Shown piece after piece: positions 1 through 8,618 of a stretch of 15,655 bases of DNA. Each line of letters opens with the position of its first letter. Positions within the stretch are counted from its first letter, which is position 1. The stretch covers positions 1 through 15,655 of the forward strand of contig CAYWJT010000059.1 in NCBI GenBank assembly GCA_964458655.1, written 5' to 3'. Both the position numbers and the translations under genes were made by a program. The stretch comes from CAYWJT01 sp964458655 (GTDB taxonomy: Bacteria; Acidobacteriota; Aminicenantia; Aminicenantales; Saccharicenantaceae). A model generated the notes under the pieces. That model saw nothing but the letters and a program-made list of their open reading frames with translations. It was not told where the DNA came from and ran no database searches.

Positions 1-57
1 GCTCAAAACTCATCCCCAGCCAAGCGCGTCACTAATGTAGTGGACGAGACCATTTGC

Positions 58-86
58 TTGCGCGGGGACCCGAGCTGTGCTATAGT
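58..86 (+). promoter_or_regulatory. Predicted sigma70-type extended -10 promoter for carAB
   Basis: A -35-like TTGCGC at 58-63 is followed after 17 bases by TATAGT at 81-86. TG lies one base upstream of the -10 (78-79), which makes an extended -10. The transcript should start near 93, about 9 bases before a GGAGG at 102-106. This arrangement suits carA directly. The -35 is poor (TTG only), and I cannot see what lies before base 1. If this promoter is real, start codons at 40 and 85 would lie upstream of the transcript. Confidence 0.45.
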
Positions 87-1197
87 GCCGCGAAATGGAA
101 CGGAGGTTCTCTCCATCGCGCAAGCGGCTCTGGCCCTGGCGGACGGGTCCGTCTACGAGGGCGTAGGTTTCGGAGCGGGCGGCGAAGCCCGGGGGGAAGT
201 CGTTTTCAATACGGGGCTGGCGGGCTACCCCGAATCCCTGACCGACCCTTCCTACCACGGCCAGATCCTCTGTCAGACCTACCCGCTCATCGGCAATTAC
301 GGCATCAGCCACGCCTGGTTCGAATCCGACCGGCCCTGGGTCGCGGGCTATGTCGTCTCCGAGCTCTGCCGGCATCCCTCCCACCCCGACTCGCGCAAGA
401 GCCTCGACGACTGGCTCCGGGAGAACGGCGTCCCCGGCATAGCCGGCGTCGACACCCGGGCGCTGACCAAGAAGCTCCGGGTCCACGGCGTGATGCCCGG
501 CATCCTGGCCGTGTCCGACAGGCCCATAAACCTGAGACGCCTCCGCGCCGAAGCCCGGTCCGTGGAGGACCCGGCGCTACGCGACCTGGTCGCGGACGTC
601 ACGACCCGCGAAATACGCATCTACAACCCGGGCGCCCGCGCGACCGTGGTCCTCATCGACTGCGGGGTCAAGCGCGGCATAATCGAGGCCCTCACGCGAA
701 GGCGCGTCACCGTCGTGCGCGTCCCGGCCGGCACCGACGCCGCGTCCATACTAGCCTTCTCCCCGCACGGCATCGTCATCTCGAACGGCCCCGGCGACCC
801 CGAACGCGCCGCCTCGACCGTCTCCACCGTCAAGCGCCTGATGAACGGCGGCCGCCTGCCCATTCTCGGCATCTGCCTCGGCAACCAGCTCTTGGCCCTG
901 GCCGCCGGCGGCGCCACCTTCAAGCTCAAGTTCGGCCACCGCGGCCAGAACCAGCCCTGCCTGGAGACCGGCACCGACCGCTGCTACATCACGAGCCAGA
1001 ACCACGGCTACGCCGTCGATACCGCCTCCCTGCCGCGCGGCTGGGAAGCCTGGTTCACCAACGCCAACGACGGCACGAACGAAGGCGTCAGGCACGCTCG
1101 CCTGCCCTTCTTCGGGGTCCAGTTCCATCCCGAGGCCCGGCCCGGCCCGACCGACACCGGTTTCCTGTTCGACCGCTTCCTGGAGCGCCTCGCATGA
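85..1197 (+). CDS. carA: Carbamoyl-phosphate synthase, small (glutaminase) subunit CarA
   Basis: CarA hydrolyses glutamine and channels ammonia to CarB, the first step of pyrimidine and arginine synthesis in the cytosol. The N-terminal CPSase small-chain domain is clear from about 115 on (ADGSVYEG, GEVVFNTGLAGYPE, DPSYHGQI). It is followed by a class I glutaminase domain with the nucleophile Cys in GICLGNQ (Cys codon 874-876) and the His and Glu of VQFHPE (1126-1128 and 1132-1134). The stretch RCYITSQNHGYAVDT and the segments after it resemble the glutaminase part of animal CAD and CPS1 more than E. coli CarA. The start is uncertain. The frame is open from GTG 40. GTG 85 is the nearest canonical codon and is used here, but neither has a Shine-Dalgarno sequence. 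GGAGG at 102-106 instead points to an ATC at 115, where the homology begins (see findings). The stop overlaps the carB start by ATGA. Confidence 0.93.
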   Translation: MPRNGTEVLSIAQAALALADGSVYEGVGFGAGGEARGEVVFNTGLAGYPESLTDPSYHGQILCQTYPLIGNYGISHAWFESDRPWVAGYVVSELCRHPSHPDSRKSLDDWLRENGVPGIAGVDTRALTKKLRVHGVMPGILAVSDRPINLRRLRAEARSVEDPALRDLVADVTTREIRIYNPGARATVVLIDCGVKRGIIEALTRRRVTVVRVPAGTDAASILAFSPHGIVISNGPGDPERAASTVSTVKRLMNGGRLPILGICLGNQLLALAAGGATFKLKFGHRGQNQPCLETGTDRCYITSQNHGYAVDTASLPRGWEAWFTNANDGTNEGVRHARLPFFGVQFHPEARPGPTDTGFLFDRFLERLA

Positions 1198-4100
1198 AGC
1201 CGAAAAAGGTCCTCGTCCTCGGCAGCGGCGCGCTCAAGATCGGCGAGGCCGGCGAGTTCGACTACTCCGGCAGCCAGGCCCTCAAGGCCTTCCGCGAAGA
1301 GGGCCTGGAAACGATCCTGGTCAACCCCAACATCGCTACGGTCCAGACGTCGGAGGAGTTCGCCGACCGGGTCTATTTCCTGCCCGTGACGCCCGCCTTC
1401 GTCGAACAGGTCATCGCCCGGGAAAGGCCGCGGGCCGTCGCCCTGTCGTTCGGCGGCCAGACCGCCCTCAACTGCGGCCTCGCGCTCCACGACTCCGGCG
1501 TCCTCCGCAAGTACGGCGTTTCCGTCCTCGGCACGCCCGTCGAAGCCGTCCGCAACACCGAGGACCGCCGGCTCTTCAACCGGGCCCTGGCCGCGGCCGG
1601 CATCAAGACGCCCCGGGGCATCGCGGTCCGCTCGGTCGAGGCCGGCCTGCGCGCCGCCGAACGGATCGGCTACCCGGTCATCGCCCGCGTGGCCTACGCC
1701 CTCGGCGGCAAGGGCAGCGGCATGTCGGCCTCGCCGCGCCAGCTCGAGGACGCCCTGCGCAAGGCCTTCACCTTCGCGCCCCAGGTCCTGGTCGAGGAGT
1801 TCCTCGAGGGCTGGAAAGAGATCGAGTACGAGGTCATGCGGGACGCGGCCGGCAACGCCGTCACCGTCTGCAACATGGAGAACTTCGACCCCATGGGCAT
1901 CCACACCGGCGAGAGCATCGTCGTCGCCCCCTCCCAGACGCTGACCAACGACGAGTACCACATGCTCCGGGAGCTGGCCCTGCGCGCCGTGCGCGGCCTG
2001 GGCATCGTCGGCGAGTGCAACATCCAGTTCGCCCTCGACCCGAAGAGCGGCGACTACCGGGCCATCGAGGTCAACGCCCGCCTCTCGCGCAGCTCGGCCC
2101 TGGCCAGCAAGGCCACCGGCTACCCCATCGCCTTCATCGCGGCCAAGCTCATGCTCGGCCGGCTGCTGCCCGGGCTCAGGAACTCCGTGACCGGCGTGAC
2201 CTCCGCCTGCTTCGAGCCGGCCCTCGATTACCTGGCCGTCAAGATCCCCCGCTGGGACCTCAAGAAATTCGCCCGCGTCTCGAAGAAGATCGGCACCGAG
2301 ATGAAGTCGGTCGGCGAGGTCATGGCCCTGGGCCGCTCCTTCGAGGAAGCCGTCCAGAAGGCGGCCCGCATGCTCCAAGTGGGCATGTACGGGCTCGTCG
2401 CCAACGAGAACTACTCCTTTCGCAACCTGGAAAAAAGGCTCCGCCACCCCACGGACGAACGCTTGTTCGGCATCGCCGAGGCCCTGCGGCTCGGCTGGTC
2501 GGTGGACAAGATTCACGCGCTGACCAAGATCGACCGCTGGTTCCTCTACAAGATCCGGAACATCGTCGAGTGCGCCTCGAGGCTCGGACGGCACACGCTC
2601 GCCTCCCTGCCCGCGGAGCTCCTTCTCGAGGCCAAAAAGAACGGCTTTTCCGACAAGCAAGTCTCGGTCCTGACCGGCTCGACCGAGCTCCGGGTCAGGC
2701 GGAAGCGGCTGGCGGCGGGCATCACGCCGGTCGTCAAGCAGATCGACACGCTCGCGGCCGAATACCCCGCCCGGACGAACTACCTCTACCTGACCTATCA
2801 CGGTTCGGAGCACGACCTCGATTTCGGGAGGAAGGGGCAGGGCGGCGTGGGCGCGGGCGGGGCGGCAGGCAAGGGGGACGCGGGCAGCGGAGCGGCGGGC
2901 GTCGTGGCGGCAGAAGGCGGCCGTCCCGGCGGACCCGCCGGCCTCGCGGCAAGCTTCGAGGGACAGCCGGGGGGCGGCGGCTCCCGAACGGAATCCCCGG
3001 ATTCGGCAAAAAAGAAAATGATGATCCTCGGCTCCGGCTCCTACAGCATCGGCTCCTCGGTCGAGTTCGACTGGTGCTCGGTCAACACCGCGCTCGAGCT
3101 CCGCAAGAAAGGTTTCAGCACGGTCATGGTCAACTACAACCCCGAGACGGTCTCGACCGACTACGACATGTGCGACCGGCTCTATTTCGACGAGCTCAGC
3201 TTCGAGCGCGTCCTCGACATCTACGAGCTCGAGCGACCGGAAGGCCTCATCCTCTCGATGGGCGGCCAAATCCCCAACTCGCTGGCCATGAAATGCCTAC
3301 GCGCCGGCATGCGCGTCCTCGGGACGAGCCCGCGCGACATCGACCGGGCCGAGAACCGCTACGCCTTCTCGCGGCTGATGGACGAGGTCGGCGTGGACCA
3401 GCCGCGCTGGAAGGAGCTGCGCGCGGTGCGCGAGGCCAAGCGGTTCGCCCGCGAAATAGGCTACCCGGTGCTGGTCCGGCCGTCCTACGTCCTGAGCGGG
3501 GCGGCCATGAGCATCGTCTTCGGCGAGCGCTGGCTCGAGCGCTACCTGCGCCGGGCCTCGCGAGTTACGCCCGAATACCCCGTCGTCATCTCCAAGTTCA
3601 TCATGGACGCCAAGGAAATCGAGTTCGACGCCGTGGCGGCCGGGGGCCGGGTCGTGGCCTCGGCCATCATCGAGCACGTCGAGAACGCCGGCGTCCACAG
3701 CGGCGACGCCACCATGGTCCTGCCGCCCCAGCGGCTCTACATCGAAACCATCCGCCGCATACGCGAAATTGGGCAGCGCATCGCCCGAGCGCTTAACATC
3801 ACCGGCCCCTTCAACATCCAGTTCATCGCCAAGGACAACGAGATAAAGGTCATCGAGTGCAACCTGCGGGCCTCGCGCTCCTTCCCGTTCGTGTCGAAGG
3901 TGACGCGGGTCAACCTCATCGAGCTCGCGGTCGGGGCCATGCTGGGGGAGCGGACGGCGCGGACGGCCTCGACCCTCGACATCAATTACGTCGGGGTGAA
4001 GGCGCCGCAGTTCTCGTTCTCGCGGCTCAAGGGCGCCGACCCGGTGTTGGGCGTCGAGATGGCCTCGACCGGGGAGGTGGCCTGCCTGGGCCGCGACGTC

Positions 4101-4553
4101 CAAGAGGCCTTCCTCAAGGCCCTTATCTCAGCGGGATTCACGCTGCCGGAAAAGAACATCCTGCTCAGCCTCGGCGGCGAGCGGGCCAAGCACCGGTTCC
4201 TGCCGGCGGCGGAAAAGCTCACGGAAATGGGCTTCCGGCTCTTCGCCACGGAAAAGACCGCCCGCTTCCTGCGGGAGCGCGGGATAGGCGCCGTGAGGCT
4301 CTACAAGGTCCACGAAAAGCGGCGGCCGAACATAAGGGATTTCATCAGGGAGCGGAAGGTCGAGTTCGTGATATCGGTGCCCAACCCGGAAAGGCGGGTC
4401 GAGTTCGACTCGGACTACCTGATGCGGCGGCTGGCGGTGGATTTCTCGGTGCCCATCCTGACCAACCTGCAGGTGGCCGAGCTTTTCGTCCAGTCGCTCG
4501 CGGCCAAACGGCCGCGCGACCTCGAAGCCCGCCACTGGGGGGAGTACGGTTGA
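1194..4553 (+). CDS. carB: Carbamoyl-phosphate synthase, large subunit CarB
   Basis: CarB makes carbamoyl phosphate from bicarbonate, ammonia and two ATP. At 1119 residues it is longer than the usual 1060-1080. The first half has GSGALKIGEAGEFDYSGSQA at the N-terminus and an ATP-grasp domain with EVNARLSRSSALASKATGYP. An oligomerisation domain follows (KIDRWFLYKI, VKQIDTLAAEYPA). The second half begins at about residue 609 with MMILGSGSYSIGSSVEFDWC and has ECNLRASRSFPFVSK. A C-terminal MGS-like allosteric domain (RLFATEKTARFL, KVHEKRRPNIRDFI) completes it. Motifs such as SSVEFDWC and SYVLSGAAM are those of eukaryotic CAD/CPS1 and of the bacterial CarB forms like them. A Gly/Ala-rich stretch at residues 545-608 separates the halves. 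The start ATG overlaps the carA stop (ATGA), implying translational coupling. Confidence 0.97.
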   Translation: MKPKKVLVLGSGALKIGEAGEFDYSGSQALKAFREEGLETILVNPNIATVQTSEEFADRVYFLPVTPAFVEQVIARERPRAVALSFGGQTALNCGLALHDSGVLRKYGVSVLGTPVEAVRNTEDRRLFNRALAAAGIKTPRGIAVRSVEAGLRAAERIGYPVIARVAYALGGKGSGMSASPRQLEDALRKAFTFAPQVLVEEFLEGWKEIEYEVMRDAAGNAVTVCNMENFDPMGIHTGESIVVAPSQTLTNDEYHMLRELALRAVRGLGIVGECNIQFALDPKSGDYRAIEVNARLSRSSALASKATGYPIAFIAAKLMLGRLLPGLRNSVTGVTSACFEPALDYLAVKIPRWDLKKFARVSKKIGTEMKSVGEVMALGRSFEEAVQKAARMLQVGMYGLVANENYSFRNLEKRLRHPTDERLFGIAEALRLGWSVDKIHALTKIDRWFLYKIRNIVECASRLGRHTLASLPAELLLEAKKNGFSDKQVSVLTGSTELRVRRKRLAAGITPVVKQIDTLAAEYPARTNYLYLTYHGSEHDLDFGRKGQGGVGAGGAAGKGDAGSGAAGVVAAEGGRPGGPAGLAASFEGQPGGGGSRTESPDSAKKKMMILGSGSYSIGSSVEFDWCSVNTALELRKKGFSTVMVNYNPETVSTDYDMCDRLYFDELSFERVLDIYELERPEGLILSMGGQIPNSLAMKCLRAGMRVLGTSPRDIDRAENRYAFSRLMDEVGVDQPRWKELRAVREAKRFAREIGYPVLVRPSYVLSGAAMSIVFGERWLERYLRRASRVTPEYPVVISKFIMDAKEIEFDAVAAGGRVVASAIIEHVENAGVHSGDATMVLPPQRLYIETIRRIREIGQRIARALNITGPFNIQFIAKDNEIKVIECNLRASRSFPFVSKVTRVNLIELAVGAMLGERTARTASTLDINYVGVKAPQFSFSRLKGADPVLGVEMASTGEVACLGRDVQEAFLKALISAGFTLPEKNILLSLGGERAKHRFLPAAEKLTEMGFRLFATEKTARFLRERGIGAVRLYKVHEKRRPNIRDFIRERKVEFVISVPNPERRVEFDSDYLMRRLAVDFSVPILTNLQVAELFVQSLAAKRPRDLEARHWGEYG
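2826..3017 (+). other. Gly/Ala-rich interdomain linker of CarB, G-rich DNA
   Basis: Sixty-four codons between EHDLDF and KKMMILGSGS encode a low-complexity Gly/Ala/Pro/Ser segment where, as I recall them, CAD and CPS1 have only a few residues between the same flanking motifs. Its coding strand holds six runs of three or more G within 2826-2862 (starting at 2826, 2834, 2840, 2849, 2855 and 2859), a sequence able to form a G-quadruplex. The reading frame stays open throughout. It is probably a flexible tether between the two synthetase halves. Confidence 0.8.
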
Positions 4554-4582
4554 GGCGAACTTGCAGTAATCGGATAAAAGTC

Positions 4583-4599
4583 AGATTTAAGTAAAATCT
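4583..4599. terminator. Weak AT-rich hairpin between the convergent carB and asparagine-synthetase-like genes
   Basis: AGATTT (4583-4588) and AAATCT (4594-4599) can form a six-pair stem with a five-base loop, centred in the 44-base gap between the two convergent genes. It overlaps the TAG stop of the minus-strand gene. The stem is short and has no GC core or long T run, so it is at best a weak bidirectional terminator. Nothing better is present in the gap. Confidence 0.2.
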
Positions 4600-6262
4600 A
4601 TTTCTTGACTGATTTAATTTCGACCCTTCTTATAATTACGCCGTATTTTCGAGCCAGCCGCTCTGTAAACGGTCTTTCCCAACCGTTAGAAAAATAATGG
4701 CCCCACGGAAGTTCCGTTCTGATAACAGAGCCGCGGGCTTCTTTCAGCCTTCTTCCGCCCCAATTAAGCAACTGCGCGCCGTATCCAAATAAATATAGCG
4801 GCGCAGACCGTGCTGAAAAAGGCAGCATCGGCCTAAAAGAGCTGTACGTTATTACTTTTGCAACTCGGCGGTCCAACCTTGACAGCGCGACTTTCTGTAC
4901 CAGGGCATCGCCTCTGACAGTCTTATGATCTCCCCAAAGCTCCGGCGCAACTTTGAGCGCGAGCTCAAGCATACGAAATTGGCCATACGGTTCAAGTTGC
5001 AAGCCCGTTTTATTGAATGCGGACATGATGAAGGAACCGTAGCGGGCCGTATTCAGCAAATTGAACATCCGGATATAATCCCTCTCATCATGCTGAGATA
5101 ACACGTAATGCTTTTTCACTTCCTCGAACTCATGCTCGAGCTCGCCTCCGAAATATTCCCAGAAATCATTATCCGTAAATAACGACACTCTGACGTTTTC
5201 AATCCTGTCATTGATATGCTGCTTAATCGTTTTTGACTTAATCGGCGTGAACAGCTCGGTCCCGAATACCCCGCCTAAGCCCAGAGAATAGTTGCCGGCG
5301 CTGTTTATTACGGGCGTAATGGCATGATTGAACGCCGGCGCAAAACCCTCAGTGGCCTCGATGAAGTTATTCTCATCTACGCCTGCTCTGAATTCATACA
5401 CATCAAGCGGGACTCCCTTCAATTTTGCGACCTTCCGAGCCACTCTCATATCTCTTAAGGAATTCCGGTTCCCTTGAGATACGGCGGTGCGGAAGCGCAC
5501 TTTTGGAAAGCATTCAGCCGCTATGATCGCTACCAGCCGGCTGTCGCGTCCGCCTGTCAATGAGGCCGCCACTGTGTCGCCGCGGAACTCTTCCCGTGAT
5601 ATCGCTCCCCTCAGGCCCTGCAACAGGCTGTCGGCTAATAAGACAGGATCGGGTTGCTTTTCGTTGTTGATTCTGAATACGCAGTCCTTTACACTTAAAG
5701 ACCCTTCGAGGTCATCAAGGGCTATGTATTCGAACGGATAGAGCCATTTTATTTTTTTATTGAACGTGCTCCTTCCATGGAGCGACGGATAGAGGACATG
5801 CCTTACCGCAAGATATTCCAGGACCTTATGCGGAATAAGGTCATCAGCTTCGGGCCCTATTATGCTCTCAAGTTGGGAAAAGGATGATGCCGCCAGGTCG
5901 CCGGATTCTGAATAGAATATATTCCTGCCGCCCATGAAATCCGAAAAAACATGGATCTTTGAGCCTTTTTTTATAATAAGCACGAACTGTCCGATCAGCT
6001 TCCTTTTCAGCTCTTCTATATGCGGTTCCTGAAATGATGCCAGCATGACCTGGAGGCTTTTTTCCATGGAATCGACTTCCGAATGGCAAACATATCCGAG
6101 CGCTATGATCGAGTCCTCGCCTTTTCTCACAATGGAAAAAGTGCCTTTTTCCCCATAGACCAGGAGCTTTCGTTTTGGTCCAATCTCAACAACCGCTTCG
6201 GGCGTGCCCGAACCGGACGGCAACCCCGCCTGCCCGCGAAGGTCCATTATAAAATCGGCCAT
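4598..6262 (-). CDS. Asparagine-synthetase-like PP-loop protein of the polysaccharide locus
   Basis: The 554 residues show an asparagine-synthase fold. Residues 89-117 (LIGQFVLII, FSDFMGGRNIFYS) look like the core of a class II glutamine amidotransferase domain. Residues 235-241 (LTGGRDS) are a variant PP-loop that binds ATP. The catalytic Cys at position 2 of active glutaminase domains is absent (the protein begins MADFIMD), so it probably does not hydrolyse glutamine itself. Family members in O-antigen and EPS loci, such as WbpS, are proposed to amidate sugar acids, and a target on the uronic acid made here is possible but inferred. The ATG at 6262 follows a G-rich Shine-Dalgarno region (GGGGGTGGG). 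It is last in the operon, 52 bases after the kinase. Its DNA is visibly AT-richer than every neighbour, suggesting separate acquisition. Confidence 0.8.
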   Translation of the reverse strand: MADFIMDLRGQAGLPSGSGTPEAVVEIGPKRKLLVYGEKGTFSIVRKGEDSIIALGYVCHSEVDSMEKSLQVMLASFQEPHIEELKRKLIGQFVLIIKKGSKIHVFSDFMGGRNIFYSESGDLAASSFSQLESIIGPEADDLIPHKVLEYLAVRHVLYPSLHGRSTFNKKIKWLYPFEYIALDDLEGSLSVKDCVFRINNEKQPDPVLLADSLLQGLRGAISREEFRGDTVAASLTGGRDSRLVAIIAAECFPKVRFRTAVSQGNRNSLRDMRVARKVAKLKGVPLDVYEFRAGVDENNFIEATEGFAPAFNHAITPVINSAGNYSLGLGGVFGTELFTPIKSKTIKQHINDRIENVRVSLFTDNDFWEYFGGELEHEFEEVKKHYVLSQHDERDYIRMFNLLNTARYGSFIMSAFNKTGLQLEPYGQFRMLELALKVAPELWGDHKTVRGDALVQKVALSRLDRRVAKVITYSSFRPMLPFSARSAPLYLFGYGAQLLNWGGRRLKEARGSVIRTELPWGHYFSNGWERPFTERLARKYGVIIRRVEIKSVKK

Positions 6263-6314
6263 TATCCCACCCCCTTCTAAATTATTTATTAGCCGAAGAT
6301 GTTCGCCCGAAAAG

Positions 6315-8574
6315 CTACTCCGGCTTGGCGTAGCGGTAGTACTGCTTGGCGTAGTAGCCGTCCTGCTCGACGAGGCTGACCCCGTTCAGGATGACGCCGA
6401 GGCACTTGAGTCGGTGAGCCTCGAGCTTGTGCCTGGCCTGCCTCACGGCCGAGAGGGGCGTCTTCCCGCCCCGGGCGACAAGCAGGACGCCGTCCGCGAG
6501 CGGGCCGAGGGCCACGGCGTCGGACACGGCCAGCACCGGCGGCGAGTCGAAGAGCACGTAGTCGAACCTCTCCTTGAGGAAGCCCGCCAGGGAGTCCATC
6601 TTTTCCGTGGTCAGCAGGTCGACCGGATTGGCCGGCACCGGCCCGGCGATAATGACGAAAAGGTTCGGATACTGGGTGGACTTGATGATCTCAGATGCGT
6701 CTATGAAGGAGCTCAGGAAATGGCTCAGGCCCCAGCCGGTGTGCAGGCCGAACATCCTGTGCAGCTTGGGCTTGCGCAGGTCGGAGTCCACCAGGACCAN
6801 NNNNNNNNNTCTGGGACAGCACCAGGCCGAGGTTGGCGAGCGTGGAGGTCTTCCCGTCTCTTGCCAGGGGGCTTGTGACGAGCAGCGACTTGACCTTGCC
6901 CGGCGGCGACGAGACAAGGAGCGTCGTCCTCAGCGAGCGGTAGCTTTCTGCCTGGATGGAGTCGGGCTCGCGGGCGACGATGAGCTCAATGCGGCGGTCG
7001 GACTTTTCGTTGTTGTTGTTATTGGTTACGCCGGCCGCATCGCCCGCTTTGGCCGCCTGGACCCGCCATTCGGCTTGCCGGCCGGGGCGCCTCGTCTCGC
7101 GGGCAGGGCCCCTGCCGCGGAGCATTTCGACAAGCATCGCGAACTCGCCCTTCGGCCCCTTCGGCGCAAGCTCGGACTCGAAGGCCGGGATGGCGCCGAG
7201 CGTCGGCAAGCCGGAAGCCGCGGCCACGTCCTTCGAGGTCTTGACCGTGGCGTTGACATATTCGATGCCCAACGCCAGGCCGATACCCCCTGCCAGTCCG
7301 ACGAGCAGGGCGATGAGCAGGTTCTTGCTCTTGTCGGGGAAGGCCGGGTTGACCGGGTAGTCGGCCTTGTCCACCACCCAGACGTTCAGGGCCTGCAGGT
7401 CCTTGAGCCGCGAGGCGACGTCGGTCTCGCTCTGGCGCTTGGACAGGGCTTCGAGCAGGGCCTTCTTGTTGTCGATCTCAATTTTCAGGCTGTTGTAGAG
7501 GATGGAACTGCTGTTGGCCTTGTAGGCTTCGTTCTTCATGTCGTCGAGCAGCCGCTTCAGCGACTGCTCCCGGTTGAGGGCCGTCTGGTAGTCGGAGTAA
7601 GCGGCCCGGATGACGTTTTCCATCTCTTTGCGCAGGGCCTCGGTCGTGGCGTCGAGCTCGGATTTCAGGCGCTGCATCTCCGGGTACTCGGGCTGTAGTG
7701 TCGCCGACCGCTTGGCGTATTCCCGGCTGAGCGTCGCGTACTGTTCCCTCAGGCGCTGGACGGCCGGGTTGGAGGCCGCTTCCGGGATATCTCCCAGGGG
7801 CGCCGCTTTCAGCTGGTTGTAGTATGACAGTTTGTTTATGCGCTCGAGGGTGGCGGCCGTCAGGGCCTGGTTGACATCGGTCATCTTGTTGACGAGAGGC
7901 GTTTCGGCCGTGGTCAGGGGCAGGATGTCCTTCTCCGAACCCATCTTGGCCAGGTTCTTTTCGGCCTCTGCGATCTCGTCGCGGAGCGCCACGATCTGCG
8001 TCGTCAGGAACTCGGAGGCCTGCTCCGAGGCCATGTACTTGCGCCGGACGAGCATCTCGATGTACTTATCGAAGATGGCGTTGAGGACTTCGGAGGCGGT
8101 TTTCGGGTCGCGGTTGCTGAAGGTCACCTCGACCAGCCGCGTGCCGCGGACCGGGTTGACCGCGATATTCTCCACGAAACGGGCGATGAACCTTTCCCTG
8201 AAAACAGGGTCGGCCGGGTCGATGGGTTTTTTCTTGTTGGCCCTACCGACGAAATTGGGGTTCTCGTAGAGCTTGAGCTTGTCGATGACCTCGCCGGCCA
8301 GGGTGCGGCTGTTGAGGAGCTGGGAGTGGCTCTGCTGGTTGACGCCGCCGTCGTATCTCTGGATCTCCTCGAAAGGCAGGATGTTGGGCGCTTCCTCTAT
8401 CCAGATGCGGCCGCGCGAGGTGTAGACCGGCGGCACGAGAAAGCTGAAGGCCGTCACCGCGACGACCACGAACAGGAAGAAGAAGGCGGCCGTCCATTTC
8501 CACTTCAGAATGATGTTCCAATAGTGCAGGGCCTGTTCCATCAGGCCTTTTTTCTCGGGGTTGAAATCAGCCAT
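6315..8574 (-). CDS. PCP-2/BY-kinase: Wzz-like chain-length protein fused to a tyrosine autokinase (interrupted by assembly gap)
   Basis: This inner-membrane protein sets polysaccharide chain length and couples to export through cycles of tyrosine phosphorylation. A Wzz domain starts with a membrane helix at about residues 27-49. A long periplasmic coiled-coil region follows, then the proline motif VNPAFPDKSK and a second helix near 416-440. The cytosolic kinase has EAESYRSLRT-like entry residues (QAESYRSLRTT), Walker A in SPLARDGKTS (near residue 570), Walker A' in VLVDSDLRKP, Walker B in FDYVLFDSPP and a C-terminal tyrosine cluster, YYAKQYYRYAKPE. Ten Ns at 6800-6809 fall between Walker A and A'. 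The frames on the two sides differ only because ten is not a multiple of three, and about 12 missing bases would restore a protein of about 754 residues. The start ATG has AGAGG upstream. The gene lies 44 bases after the OPX gene. Confidence 0.92.
6800..6809. other. Assembly gap (10 N) inside the BY-kinase gene
   Basis: Ten Ns separate codons for LVLSQ from codons for VLVDSDLR. Ten is a usual placeholder length, not a measured one. Reading inward, the left flank supplies two bases (TG) of a codon and the right flank one base (A), so any in-frame gap must be a multiple of three. Confidence 0.99.
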
Positions 8575-8618
8575 GGGAGCCTCTTTTCGATACTGTCAAG
8601 TGCCTTTCGGGCGCGGGC

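Noticed and set aside
1008..3269. Long open frame on the minus strand opposite carAB (753 codons)
   Set aside because: It lies opposite strongly conserved carA/carB codons. Its translation is rich in Asp, Val, Ala and Gly without motifs, as expected from antisense frames of high-GC genes.
2015..3796. Long plus-strand open frame overlapping carB (593 codons)
   Set aside because: It is a shifted frame of carB with Arg/Pro/Gly-rich translation and no domain.
6315..8574. Reading the BY-kinase as a frameshifted pseudogene or two genes
   Set aside because: The frame change coincides exactly with ten placeholder Ns, and both sides have intact, ordered motifs.
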